In this document: in pieces, positions 1-9,751 of the stretch
How the letters are laid out: every line of letters starts with the position of its first letter
Numbering within the stretch: the first letter of the stretch is position 1
Source: Zasmidium citrigriseum
Lineage: Eukaryota > Ascomycota > Dothideomycetes > Mycosphaerellales > Mycosphaerellaceae
Length of the DNA: 64,000 nucleotides
Direction of reading: 5' to 3'
Assembly: GCA_002786025.1 (NCBI GenBank)
Contig: NHNW01000025.1
Location: 124,001 to 188,000 of the forward strand
The notes under the pieces: generated by a model
What the model saw: only the letters and a program-made list of their open reading frames with translations
Databases searched by the model: none
What the model was told of the DNA's origin: nothing
Position numbers and translations under genes: made by a program

Positions 1-627
1 GATGGAGAGGCACAAAAGAGCAATGATTATATTTTGGCATTCTCCCCTTTCCTCATTCTCCTTCTGCTTGTTCTTGCTCTTCACGCACGTGCATGTCGAC
101 TAGTGCACGAGCTACTGCCGACCATTCGGGTGGAACGAGCTGCCGTGGAGAGGGACCAGGAGCTGATTGGCGACACGTAGTAGCACTGCATGCGAACTCC
201 ACCTGAACGAGCGGCGACGGCGGGACCATCCAGCGACGGCGGGAACACGAACAGACGTCAGGTCTCTCAACCGACATGGCAGTTGCTGCGAGGTCCGCCG
301 TGGATTGCAGCAACGGCCCTGCATGAGCCATTACAAGTGCCGCTTGGTGCACTGCAGCTAGATATGCGTTCTGACTTCGGCACCGATTGGGGTGCCAATC
401 AATGGATTGCAATTGTTGGGTGAATGGGACTAGAGCTTTTGATCTGCAATGGTGCTGGCTTGGGAGCATGGGAAGTGAGGTGAGGTGGGCGGGAGTGAGG
501 GCCCTAAAGTGAGGGTAGCTTTGGTGGGTTGGTGAAGGAAGTCTTTCCATTTTCTTTCATTCACTTACTTACTTTTACTTTCTCTTACTTGACTTGAGAT
601 TGTTTTGTCGGCAGGAGAGAGACGACG
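1..627. other. intergenic, left edge
   Basis: No gene is supported here. A 165-codon open frame on the minus strand (53-550) has no recognisable domain and a random-looking composition. The last 80 bases before the permease start are pyrimidine-rich, as is common in fungal core promoters. Confidence 0.6.
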
Positions 628-2439
628 ATGGGCACCGACGACCTCGTCACGGCGGAGACGACGCCAACAGGAGGACAAGAGTCATACGTCCCGGTGCAAG
701 ATACCAAAGACCAAGGCACCTGGACTCGAGTCTTCTCTGAACTCAAACACACCCTCACGACCCGCGAAGGCCTAATTGGCGACTACGATTACGCCTACCT
801 CTTCACACCGAACATCTGGCCCTTGAACAAGAAGTACAAAGATCATGTCCCGCCGTTCTTCTATCCGGACGATAAGATCCCCCTCTTGCTCATCCTCATC
901 CTTGGGATCCAGCATGCTTTGACGATGATCTCCGGTATCGTGACTCCGGTTCTCGCGATTTCGCGGTCCGCCTTCTACTTCGATACTGCGACGACGGAAT
1001 ACCTCGTATCGGCGGCTTTCATTACCAGCGGGATTGGGACATTGCTCCAGATCACGCGGACGAGGATTCGAGGAACGCCGTATTACCTGGGAGCTGGTAT
1101 TCTGAGCGTCATTGGCCCGACCTTCGATATCATTCCCATCACGATCAAGTACACTGCGCCGCTGTACGCTCGAGGTGTGTGCCCAACGAGCGAGGCTGGG
1201 ACGAAACTGCCCTGTCCGGATGCATATGGGAATCTGATCGGGAGTATCCTGGTCTGCGTGTGGATGCAGTTTCTGGTGTCGTTTGTGCCCGCGAAGTCGC
1301 TGAAGAAAGTGTTTCCGTCCGTGGTGACTGGTGTATTGCTCTTGATCCTGGGGATCTATCTGGTGACGACAGCTGGAGAGAGCTGGGGCGGTGGCGCGAG
1401 TTGTCTCGATGGGACGGGGGCGAATGCTCTGTGCCCAAGCACAAGAGCTCCACGACCTCTGCCTTGGGGCGATCCAAAGTTGATCGGACTTGGATTCTCG
1501 GTTTTCGTAACGATCATCATCGTCGAGATGATCGGCAGTCCCTTGATGAAGAGTGCGAGTATCATCTTTGGACTGGGTGTGGGAAGTGCTATCAGTGGGG
1601 CAACAGGCTATTGGTCTGACAGCCAGATCCAGCAGGCTCCGATTGGAACGTTCTTATGGACCACGACGTTCAAAATGGGTGTCGATGGGGCTTTGATTCT
1701 TCCGCTGTTGATCTTGTTCCTTTGCGAGGCCCTTGTGTGCATGCCGTCGATTGCTGCGACATCTGAGGCATCCGGAGTCGAGACTGAGGGCTTGAAAGCG
1801 AACACTAGGATCCAAGGAGGCATTCTCTGTGATGCCACGGGAAGTCTTCTTGCTGGGTTCGGCTTCACGATTCCAATGGTGTCTCATGCTGGAAACAATG
1901 GGGTCATTGTCGTGACGAGCAATGCGGTAAGCTGAAGCCGAAGTCCAAATTACGATGTGGTGCTGACAAAAAAGCAGAGCCGCCGTGCAGGCTATTGCGC
2001 CTCCGTAATCATCATCCTCATGGGAGTCTTTGGCAAATTCGGAGCCGTCTTCGCCAGTATGCCATCAACAATCCTTGGTGGAATGCAGACCTTCCTCTAT
2101 GCAACGATCGCCATCTCTGGTATGCGAATCCTGGCCACCATTCCTTGGACTCGCAGGAACAGATTCATTCTCTCCGCTTCATTCGGATTGGGCCTTTTGG
2201 ACATTGTGACACCGGAATGGTTCAGCAAGGTCTTGGATTACAGTGGTCCGAATGTCCATTTGATGGGCTTCTTGGAGGGTGTCAATCTGATCGTGGAGAC
2301 GCCGTTCATCCTTTCTATGCTGGTGGCTGTGCTGCTGAATTTCATCATGCCGCGAGAAAAGAGGGAGAGTCTTCCGTTGGAGCCTGCGTCTTCCGGTCGG
2401 TCGAGTACTGAGAGGGTTGAACCGAAGCGAGAGCAGTAG
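628..2439 (+). CDS. NAT/NCS2-family nucleobase-type permease, divergent
   Basis: Two exons, 628-1926 and 1978-2439, give 586 residues; the 51-nt intron has GTAAGC and AAAGCAG ends and the join restores frame. The length and the many hydrophobic helices fit the nucleobase-ascorbate transporter family (UapA/UapC type, H+-coupled purine uptake at the plasma membrane). Supporting motifs are IQHALTM (the QH motif of TM1), RIQGGILCDATGS, and GNNGVIVVTS followed by RRAGY. What is odd is that several residues known to bind purine in UapA are replaced (see findings), so the substrate is uncertain. It stands alone with no purine-catabolism neighbours. Family call is strong; uric acid/xanthine specificity is not supported. 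Confidence 0.9.
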
Positions 2440-3205
2440 TCATCAAATAGTTAGTCAATCCTGCAAATACCGATCTCTTCGATATTCACTCCTGCTAAAC
2501 TTACTCCCACCTGATCTCAGGACTGGTTGGATGAATTTAGCCGTAAGCAGACATCCACTAGCTCACGATGAATCTTAGCCTGTCAGAGGACGCTCGTGAT
2601 AGACTCATCTGGTGCTGATGTCTTGTCTGTTGATGCACAGGCAAAATCCTTTGCCGCTGAGAACCCCGGAGGCGGATATGGAAAGGGCCGGCTAGGAGAG
2701 GCAAGGATCCCACTCAGCTTACTCTGCGCAATCCTCGAAACGAAACGCAACGTAAGCTGAGACCTTCGTCACTGCCTTCAGTCATCGAGAAAAGTGATGC
2801 GTTGAAAAAAAGATTCAGAAGAACGAAAGAGTCGTGCCTGGAAGGAACGAACGAAGGAATGGAGCCCCCGGCCCGGAGGTCGGCACATGTTGATGCCGTG
2901 CCCGACGGAGAGACTCTCTTCGGCGAACTCCAATCGGCGCCGAAATTCGCATCTCTTTGTGCTTTCAATGGCTCGATTTCGCCGAACGATTGTGCAATAT
3001 CTAGCCTCATGCTGTGCCACGAAGATTGTATAATCAAGGGCTCGTTGCGCTCGGCGGCGCAATAGTCGCTCCTTGCGTTTTCATGGCCTATTCGAGCCAG
3101 CGGTGGGAAGGGTATAGATAAGTTCTGAGCCCGCTTGGGGTAGATTGTTCCTTCTTTGCAGTCCATCGAAACACAACCACAGCCTTATCCGAGTAGCCCG
3201 TCAAG
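2440..3205. other. intergenic between permease and AIF-like gene
   Basis: No gene is supported. A minus-strand open frame (2714-3166) has no domain and overlaps the promoter of the next gene. A TATA-like element lies at 3113-3119, about 90 bases before the next start codon. Confidence 0.6.
3113..3119 (+). promoter_or_regulatory. TATA-like element of AIF-like gene
   Basis: TATAGAT about 90 bases upstream of the ATG at 3206. Position is right for a core promoter; the sequence is not a perfect TATAWAA. Confidence 0.35.
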
Positions 3206-4456
3206 ATGCCAGAGACTCTCAATATCGTCGTTCTAGGCGTCTCTTATGCTGGATCAGGCGCTGCACATTACGTCCTCAAGCACGTGTACCCTCACCTTCC
3301 CAAATCCGCAAACATCACCTACCGTGTTGTCATTGTCGATCCAAGCGAAAAGTGGTACCTTCGACATGCGTCTCCTCGAGCTATCGCCAGCGAAGAGCTC
3401 ATGTCGACCAAGCACATCTTTCTCAACACCGTAGACGGCTTCAAGCAGTACGGAGAAGCTGTCCAATTCCTCCAAGGCAGTGCGACATCGTGGGACCCTG
3501 AAGCACGGATAGTCACTGTCAACACTGGTTCCGGCAAGCAGGAGAAACTCGCGTATCATGCCCTTGTTCTCGCCACAGGCACGAAGACGACGAGCCCTCT
3601 CTTCTCCCTCCAAGGAACTTCGCACACAGACATCCAGGCAGCACTTCGTACCGTTCGCGATCAGGTCTCTCACGCCAAAAGAATCGTCATCGCCGGAGGC
3701 GGTCCAGCGGGCGTTGAGACTGCAGGCGAGCTCGGTGAGATGCTGAACGGGACTGCTGGCTGGTTCTCCTCTCGACCTTCTCATATCAACACCGAAATCA
3801 CACTGATCACCAACTCTTCCAAGCTGCTCCCAAAGCTGAGAGAATCGATCGGCAGGCAAGCCGAAGGATATCTGAACCGAGTCGGTGTCGAAGTACGGTA
3901 CAACACCAAAGTCGCTTCAGCTCGCGACTCTTCGAACGGCAAGTCCACGGTCATGCTCCACGACGGTGAAGAGATCGAGGCGGACCTCTACATTCCAGCT
4001 ACTGGTCTCGTACCAATGACTTCCTATGCCCCTAAACGCTTGCTGGACGAAGGAGGCTACATTAAGACCCACCCAGAAACCCTTCGCGTTGAAGGAGCAG
4101 GCCCAAGAGTCTTTGCTGTAGGAGACGTTGGCACCTACTCCCGCGACTCGATCATCGACATTCTCGACAGCGTCCCTGTGGTGGCGTCGAACTTGAAGCG
4201 GGATCTTCTCGCTGCTCATGAGAACGTCAATGCCAAGCCGACTGGTCCTGATAGGAAATGGAAGGCGACTCATGAGGAGACGCAATTGGTACCAGTCGGA
4301 CAGTCGAAGGGTGTCGGGGCGATATTCGGATGGAGGATGCCTAGTATCTTTGTTTGGTTGATCAAGGGTCGAAATTACATGGTCACAGAATCTGCTGTGA
4401 ACGATAAGTTGATGGGAAAGGATTGGGAAAAGGAGAAGGCTTGGGATGGAAAGTAA
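3206..4456 (+). CDS. AIF/FSP1-like FAD-dependent NAD(P)H oxidoreductase
   Basis: Single exon, 416 residues. The N terminus carries an FAD-binding Rossmann segment (VVLGVSYAGSGAAHYVLK). A second dinucleotide-binding site, IVIAGGGPAGVETAGELGE, lies near residue 160, and a C-terminal FAD motif reads VFAVGDVGTY. This layout is that of pyridine-nucleotide-disulphide oxidoreductases of the AIFM2/AMID/FSP1 group, which pass electrons from NAD(P)H to quinones. No mitochondrial presequence or membrane helix is visible, so a cytosolic or peripheral membrane location is inferred. Fungal genomes carry several paralogues and the physiological acceptor cannot be told. The gene converges on the O-methyltransferase, with 116 bases between stop codons. 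Confidence 0.88.
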   Translation: MPETLNIVVLGVSYAGSGAAHYVLKHVYPHLPKSANITYRVVIVDPSEKWYLRHASPRAIASEELMSTKHIFLNTVDGFKQYGEAVQFLQGSATSWDPEARIVTVNTGSGKQEKLAYHALVLATGTKTTSPLFSLQGTSHTDIQAALRTVRDQVSHAKRIVIAGGGPAGVETAGELGEMLNGTAGWFSSRPSHINTEITLITNSSKLLPKLRESIGRQAEGYLNRVGVEVRYNTKVASARDSSNGKSTVMLHDGEEIEADLYIPATGLVPMTSYAPKRLLDEGGYIKTHPETLRVEGAGPRVFAVGDVGTYSRDSIIDILDSVPVVASNLKRDLLAAHENVNAKPTGPDRKWKATHEETQLVPVGQSKGVGAIFGWRMPSIFVWLIKGRNYMVTESAVNDKLMGKDWEKEKAWDGK

Positions 4457-4572
4457 TCCAGTGTGGGGCCTGGGTGCTTGGGGTTTTGTTCTCGATGCCA
4501 TTAAATGTGTTGTGTCGCGATTCAATGAGATACTTGTTGAGACTCATCAGAAGACGTACCTGGCGTGATATC

Positions 4573-5268
4573 TCACTTGAGCACACATATCAGCATTCCA
4601 TCATAGCTCTTCGATCCAACGGTCTGCAACATCGTAGCCTCCAGACGCGGATCCTTTCCAGCAGCCTCGATCACCTCGCGACTCCCTTGGACCCTCGAAT
4701 CATTCTTGGCTTCTTCATCAATCGCGATTCTTCCTCTTCTCCCAACATTGTCCACAATGAGGCAAGCTCCCGGATTGCAGATCTCGATAGCACTATTGAG
4801 ATAGTTCAAGTTGTTCTCCTTGTCAGCATCAATGAAAACAAAATCGAACTTCTCCCTCTTGCCCTCCTCGACTTCCTTTTGAATCTGTGGCAGAACATCC
4901 ACACCCGCTCCCTGCAAAACCTGGACCCTCTCACTGAGACCAGCGTGGGCAATACTCTCCTCAGCAACCTCCTTATGATGAGCATCATACTCAATCGACG
5001 TAACCTTCATCTCCGGAGAAGAAGAGGCCATCCAGATGGTACTATACCCACCCAAAGTGCCGAACTCAAGGGCATTCTTGGCTTTAATCAGAGCGCATTG
5101 CACGGCCAAGAACTTTCCTTGGAGCGGCGAGACGGCGATGTCTGGCAGACCGCGTTTGATCTGGTTCTCGGCTGCGAAATTGAGCGCTTTAGACCATGGC
5201 GAGGAGGTCGGTAGGAGACGCTGCTCTGCCCACGCGTCTGCGTCTGCAGCGCGTTCGGTGCCCTCCAT
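4573..5268 (-). CDS. SAM-dependent class I O-methyltransferase
   Basis: Single exon of 231 residues from the ATG at 5268. The frame stays open upstream to 5559 but holds no ATG there, so 5268 is the first usable start; this implies a leader of about 300 bases or an unseen upstream exon. The core has the class I (catechol/caffeoyl-CoA type) signature: ALEFGTLGGYSTIWMAS for AdoMet binding, the acidic SIEYD loop, FIDADKENNLNYL for metal/substrate binding, and CLIVDNVGRRGRI. Length is typical. Substrate unknown; it probably methylates a catechol-like small molecule. A canonical TATATAAG lies upstream on this strand. Confidence 0.88.
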   Translation of the reverse strand: MEGTERAADADAWAEQRLLPTSSPWSKALNFAAENQIKRGLPDIAVSPLQGKFLAVQCALIKAKNALEFGTLGGYSTIWMASSSPEMKVTSIEYDAHHKEVAEESIAHAGLSERVQVLQGAGVDVLPQIQKEVEEGKREKFDFVFIDADKENNLNYLNSAIEICNPGACLIVDNVGRRGRIAIDEEAKNDSRVQGSREVIEAAGKDPRLEATMLQTVGSKSYDGMLICVLK

Positions 5269-5751
5269 GGCTGGGAGAGGATTGATTGAAGATCGCTTGA
5301 TGTCGGAAGAGAGTTTTCGGGTAGATGCGGATGGAAGCCTTGAGCAAGGATCGTTCTCTGGCAGCTGCTCAATGCGGGGTGCTTGGAAGTTGGCCTGCCG
5401 AGGGCGTTTGGGCCTGCGCAACGACGTGCAGGTGACGACGATGCTTTGCCTTTGCCTGTGCCGGTTGTGTGATGATGGAAGTAGCGAGACAGCCGGATGT
5501 GTACCCGGCAAGGTAGATGTTTCTGTCAGTCTGCAGGCGGATTGAGGCGAAGCAAACACGTCTTTCCTTGCTCTTCCTCTCTACCTGCTTTCCTCCTCTC
5601 TTATATACCACTCTCCATTGACTCACAGCAACGTCCACCACCCTCGGCCGAGCGCTTGAACCGACTTACATCACTGCGCGAACGCGAGAGCTCTGCTATC
5701 AGACCACAGTGCACCAGTCCGAGTACGGAGTGAACAGGATATACAGCAGCG
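5269..5751. other. divergent promoter region, O-methyltransferase / two-helix membrane protein
   Basis: Shared 5' region of two head-to-head genes. The only clear signal is the TATA box on the minus strand at 5601-5608. The part next to the methyltransferase is an open frame without ATG and is probably untranslated leader. Confidence 0.5.
5601..5608 (-). promoter_or_regulatory. TATA box of O-methyltransferase
   Basis: The minus strand reads TATATAAG within TGGTATATAAGAGAGG. Its orientation and quality favour the methyltransferase over the divergent gene. Confidence 0.5.
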
Positions 5752-6379
5752 ATGTCGTCCGATTCGCTTGCCATGTTCCGCAAGGGCCTGGGGCCTAACT
5801 TGCAGGAGCTGGCCGACAAGCACATGCAAGAGGAGTGAGTGAAATGAAGAATCCCAAAGGACCAAAGGAATGCTATAGAGCTATAGCTAACACGAATGCC
5901 ACAGCCTCACCCAATCCGATCGAGATGCCCTCCGCACCGCAGCCTCTACCGTCCGAACTCACACCCTCGTCGGCTCCCTCATAGGCCTCTCCCTAGGCGC
6001 CTTCTTCGCCTTCCGAATCCGCAGCGGTCGTCAACGCATGTTCCGAGCCTTCAAAGCCGCCGAGAAACCCCAAGCCGTACGATTCGCCGACGGACGCGAA
6101 GAGATGCTCCCTAACCTGACGCCCCTCCTCAAACCGAGCACGATAGGCGACGTTGCAACGTACTCATTGCTGGGAGCTGGAGGAATCTTCCTTGGCGGAG
6201 AGACTGGGCTGTTGACGGGGACGTTTCGAGCACGGCAACAGATTGGTAGTGATCGGGAGAGCAGGGACCGGATACAGAATGCTTTCAAGAGGTTCCAGGC
6301 CGATGCTTTGAGGCAGCAGGCACAGATGTTGGAGAGCTCTGTGGAGAATCACTCGAAGGAGCCGAATTGGGGAATATAA
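5752..6379 (+). CDS. conserved small two-helix membrane protein, unknown function
   Basis: Exons 5752-5834 and 5905-6379, 185 residues. The intron has GTGAGT and CCACAG ends, and the split codon GA|C restores frame. The first hydrophobic stretch is LVGSLIGLSLGAFFAFRIR near residues 45-65. The second is a Gly-rich stretch, YSLLGAGGIFLGGETGLLTG, near residues 105-130. A charged C-terminal helix rich in Arg, Gln and Glu follows. The pattern resembles small inner-mitochondrial or ER membrane proteins, but I do not recognise a named family. Its stop lies only 1 base from the stop of the possible malate synthase alternative exon on the other strand. Confidence 0.8.
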
Positions 6380-6759
6380 GTCACTTCGGGTTGGAGCTCA
6401 CATTGTTCACGACTATCATCTGCGATGGAGGGACACTCAGCTCAGTCTTGTCCTCTAGCTCCTTCCTACTTTCTCGATATGGCATGGCAAGGCGTACCGG
6501 CAGGCTGAGCGTTACGTAGATAACGTTAATGAGGCCACAGATTAAGAAGATAATTGCGTTTCTACCCAAGTTGACTTCGTCTGAGCAGACTTGGACCCAA
6601 TGTGACGTTGGAGATGAGGTGACTATGCTGGAGAGAAAATCTCAAACTCAATCATTGTTTCAATAGGATACATGAAGCTATACATAATGTCGACTCCGTC
6701 CTTGCTTTCAATCCAAAACCATTCTGGGTATGTTCATTTTCATTCCGTCATCTCCTTGC
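6380..6759. other. 3' region between membrane protein and malate synthase
   Basis: Apart from the open minus-strand segment described separately (6381-6627), this stretch looks like ordinary 3' flanking sequence. Confidence 0.5.
6381..6627 (-). other. candidate alternative 3' exon of malate synthase, or gene relic
   Basis: A minus-strand frame of 81 codons plus stop (6626-6381) sits just after a strong acceptor-like sequence (ATTTTCTCTCCAG, ending at 6628). It encodes a hydrophobic helix (NAIIFLICGLINVIYVTL) followed by a polar tail (PYRESRKELEDKTE). The malate synthase stop codon overlaps a GTAAGC donor at 6763-6758; splicing CT|C joins the two in frame. It has no ATG before residue 50 and so is unlikely to be an independent gene. 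Whether it is a used exon, a relic of another membrane protein or chance cannot be told from sequence. Confidence 0.35.
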
Positions 6760-8508
6760 TTACAGCTTAGCGGCGGGCAGCTTCTCGCCGGCGTTTGTGA
6801 TCTCGTTGTATAGCAGCCTGTGAATCAAATTGTTAGATAGGTTCTTCATGTCAAAGCGTTGGGTGATACTCACGAAGTCAAGAACTCGGCGTAGTCCTCT
6901 CCGGTGACCTGCGTCGCGAAGTACTTGGCCGCAAGCTGGTACTTGTTGCCCTTGGGAGCATTCCTCTCAAGCTCATCAGCCTGCTCGTACAGCAGCTTAA
7001 GAGCATACTGCTTGTCCATCTTCTTGCCCTCGCTGGTCGGCACACCATGTCGGCACCACTGCCAGAGCTGCGAACGGGAGACCTCAGCAGTAGCAGCGTC
7101 CTCCATCAAGTAGTTGATCGGCACGCAACCGACACCACGGAGCCAGCCCTCCATGTACCCAAGACCGATGTTCAGGTTCTTGCGGATACCCTCTTCGGTG
7201 ATCTTGCCGGGAACGTTCATGTTCAAGAGATCATTGGCGTTGACGTTGACGTCCAGGCGGCGGACGTGCAGTTGGTTGGGAGTTGGCATATGTTCGTTGA
7301 AGACCTCGCCGGCGATCTTGGCCAAGGCTGGGTGGGCGACCCAGGTACCGTCGTGGCCGGCGCGGACCTCACGGAGCTTGTCAGCGCGAACGCTGTCCAT
7401 GGCCTTTTCGTTTGCCTCAGGGTTGTCCTTGATGGGAATCTGGGCGGCCATACCTCCCATAGCGTGCACGCCACGGCGATGGCAGGTCTTGATCAGGAGA
7501 CGGACGTAGGCGTCCATGAAGGGCGAGGTCATGGTCACAGCGCTGCGATCTGGGAGGACAAAGTTGGAGTTTTGGCGGAAACGCTTGATGACGGAGAAGA
7601 TGTAGTCCCAACGTCCGCAGTTCAGGCCGGAGGAGTGGTCGCGGAGCTCGTAGATGATCTCGTCCATCTCGAAGGCGGCGGTGATGGTCTCGATCAGGCA
7701 GGTCGCTCGGATGGTGCCTCGTGCCATGCCGATGTAGTCCTGAGCCAGGTTGAAGACGTCGTTCCAGAGGCGTGCCTCGAGATGGCTCTCCATCTTGGGC
7801 AGGTAGAAGTATGGGCCGGTTCCACGCTTGACGAGCTCGAAGGCGTTGTTGAAGAAGTAGAGACCGAAGTCGAAGAGGGATCCAGAGATTGGCTCACCGT
7901 CAACGGTGAAGTGCTTCTCCTCAAGATGCCAGCCACGAGCACGGGCGATGAGTGTTGGGAGAGTGCGGTCGGTACGGAGCTTGTACTCCTTCTCGCCTTG
8001 CTTGAAGTCGACCTGCTTGCGAATAGCGTCGTGGAGGTTCAGCTGGCCGTTGATCATGTTGTCCCATGTAGGCGCACTGGAGTCTGTGTGTCTAGTTAGT
8101 ACGGACCGCATACTTTGTCCTGATCGATCGACCCCTACCCTCGAAATCTGCCATGTATGTCCACACATCCGCGTTCAATGCATTGACAACCATCTTCCGG
8201 TCGGTAGGACCAGTAATCTCCAATCTCCTGTCAACGAGACCTGGAGCTGGCTTTGCACCTCTCCATGCATCGTTCTCGCGAATGTGTCGTGTTTCTGGGA
8301 GGAAGTCGAGCTGGGTGCCCTTGTCGAGCTCGGCCTGACGAATCTGTCGTCGTTCGAGGAGAGCCTTGCGGGTAGCGTTGAAGGTACGGTGGAGGACGGC
8401 GAGGAAGATCGTGGCGTCTTTCGACAAGACCTGGCGTGTCTGGTCGTTCAATGGGCCGAGGATGTTGACATCCTTGAGAATCTGCTCTGTGTTCACTGGA
8501 GTAGGCAT
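6760..8508 (-). CDS. acuE: malate synthase, peroxisomal (glyoxylate cycle)
   Basis: Exons 8508-8139, 8083-6874 and 6817-6760 (minus strand) give 545 residues, the normal family length. It condenses acetyl-CoA with glyoxylate to malate, the second dedicated glyoxylate-cycle step, needed for growth on acetate or fatty acids. Diagnostic stretches are [38 protein letters not shown] and [19 protein letters not shown]. The last 19-codon exon ends in AAKL, a PTS1-type peroxisomal signal, which is lost if that exon is missed. The third exon's stop overlaps a GTAAGC donor (see findings). A TATA box and a TGACGT motif lie about 120 bases upstream of the start. Gene symbol follows the Aspergillus name. 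Confidence 0.96.
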
Positions 8509-9751
8509 GAGGGGCTAGTGATATCTCTTCTTCCGATCTTTCTGATAAAAGGAGAGTCTGGATGGAGATATAGAGAGGAATCGTTAGAGCAAACCTTTGT
8601 AAGAGCGTGACGGCTGGCGCTCTGATATATACGTCACAAGCCAGAGCTTGTGGTAGTGAGGACGTTGCGAATGGGAGCAACCGAGGACAATTCACCCCGC
8701 TGCCGCCGATGAGCTCACTTCCGCTCCGCAGGCGGCTGTCGAAAGCTGGAGCCAGCCCCAGCTCGGCTCAGAGGAGGCCTGCACGAAAGATCGGCCGCGG
8801 CCAATGATTTCACTTGCCGAAACTCTGTCCATGCATGTGAAAGTGCTTCTTCAAAGACAAAATCCATCTCTTTTCCCATCTCAATCGACCAACAGACAAC
8901 AGAGCAATCAACAAGTATAGCAGAGATCCAGTCCGAGTTGTTGCAGAGCGAGTTCTCTCTCCGCAGCCTCGTCCCGCGAAGTTCTTTAGTATTGGGGAAA
9001 TCCGACCGCAGCACCCGCCGTATCCGCCCGAGCGAATGAGAAGCCCGCGCCAGCAAGGTATGATGGGTATTCCCAGACCTCAATCGTCAAACTCATCCTG
9101 GCGCTACACCACATGGCGACTCGATGAGATGCTTGTTCCTGGCTGACCCGCTCACCGCACCGCCCGTTGCACCCATCCGCTCCTTGAGTGCGTTGGGAAA
9201 TGTTGGAGCGGCTCTGGATACCGTAGCGTTGACAGAGTACTTGGACGAGTGACTGAAGCTATCGTGCCTGGGTATTAATTGAAATAGGTTGACCTTTCGA
9301 GTTGCGATGACAAATTTTGCTCCTGCATTTTCACTGCAGAGCCTGGCTGAAGCCTGAGCATCACATCGAAAGTATGGCAGGCATGGTCCTCATGGGGCAG
9401 GTGCTATCCTTGTTACCACGTCGTCAGAAAAGTTAGCTCCTGCTGTCATGTGAAAGAGCAACATTTGCAGCAGGAGCGACTTGAGAATCAGCCGATGGTC
9501 CGACGGAACAGTGCAAAAGGTCAACAGCAACCTTGTAGACAACATTGTCCATTTACTCAAGTCACTCCCAGGTCCATCGGTCTGCAACATACAATGGAAC
9601 GACAGTGAGTTGTGCACATCGAGGCCTTCGTCGTGATGTTTCACTAATCAAAACAGGTATCTAGTAATGCTGTTTCTCAATGTTCCTCGACAGCCGATTG
9701 TCAGCACTCTCCTGCTGTTTGTTCACACACACCCTGTATCCGGGTCGTTGC
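8509..9751. other. intergenic, malate synthase promoter and downstream of secreted-protein gene
   Basis: No gene is supported in 1.2 kb. The right half is probably the 3' flank of the secreted-protein gene. Short open frames on both strands show no domains. Confidence 0.6.
8624..8636 (-). promoter_or_regulatory. TATA box with adjacent TGACGT, malate synthase promoter
   Basis: The minus strand reads TGACGTATATATCA. The TATATA core is about 120 bases upstream of the ATG, and TGACGT is the half-site of CRE/bZIP factors. Functional use is inferred from position only. Confidence 0.45.

Noticed and set aside
53..550. 165-codon minus-strand frame at the left edge
   Set aside because: Random-looking composition, no domain and no supporting context.
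5269..5559. N-terminal extension of the O-methyltransferase frame
   Set aside because: The frame has no ATG before 5268 and begins at GTG; the TATA box at 5601-5608 fits a long untranslated leader instead.
7047..8099. 350-codon open frame on the plus strand
   Set aside because: Exactly antisense to malate synthase exon 2; Val/Glu/Asp-rich translation with no domain.
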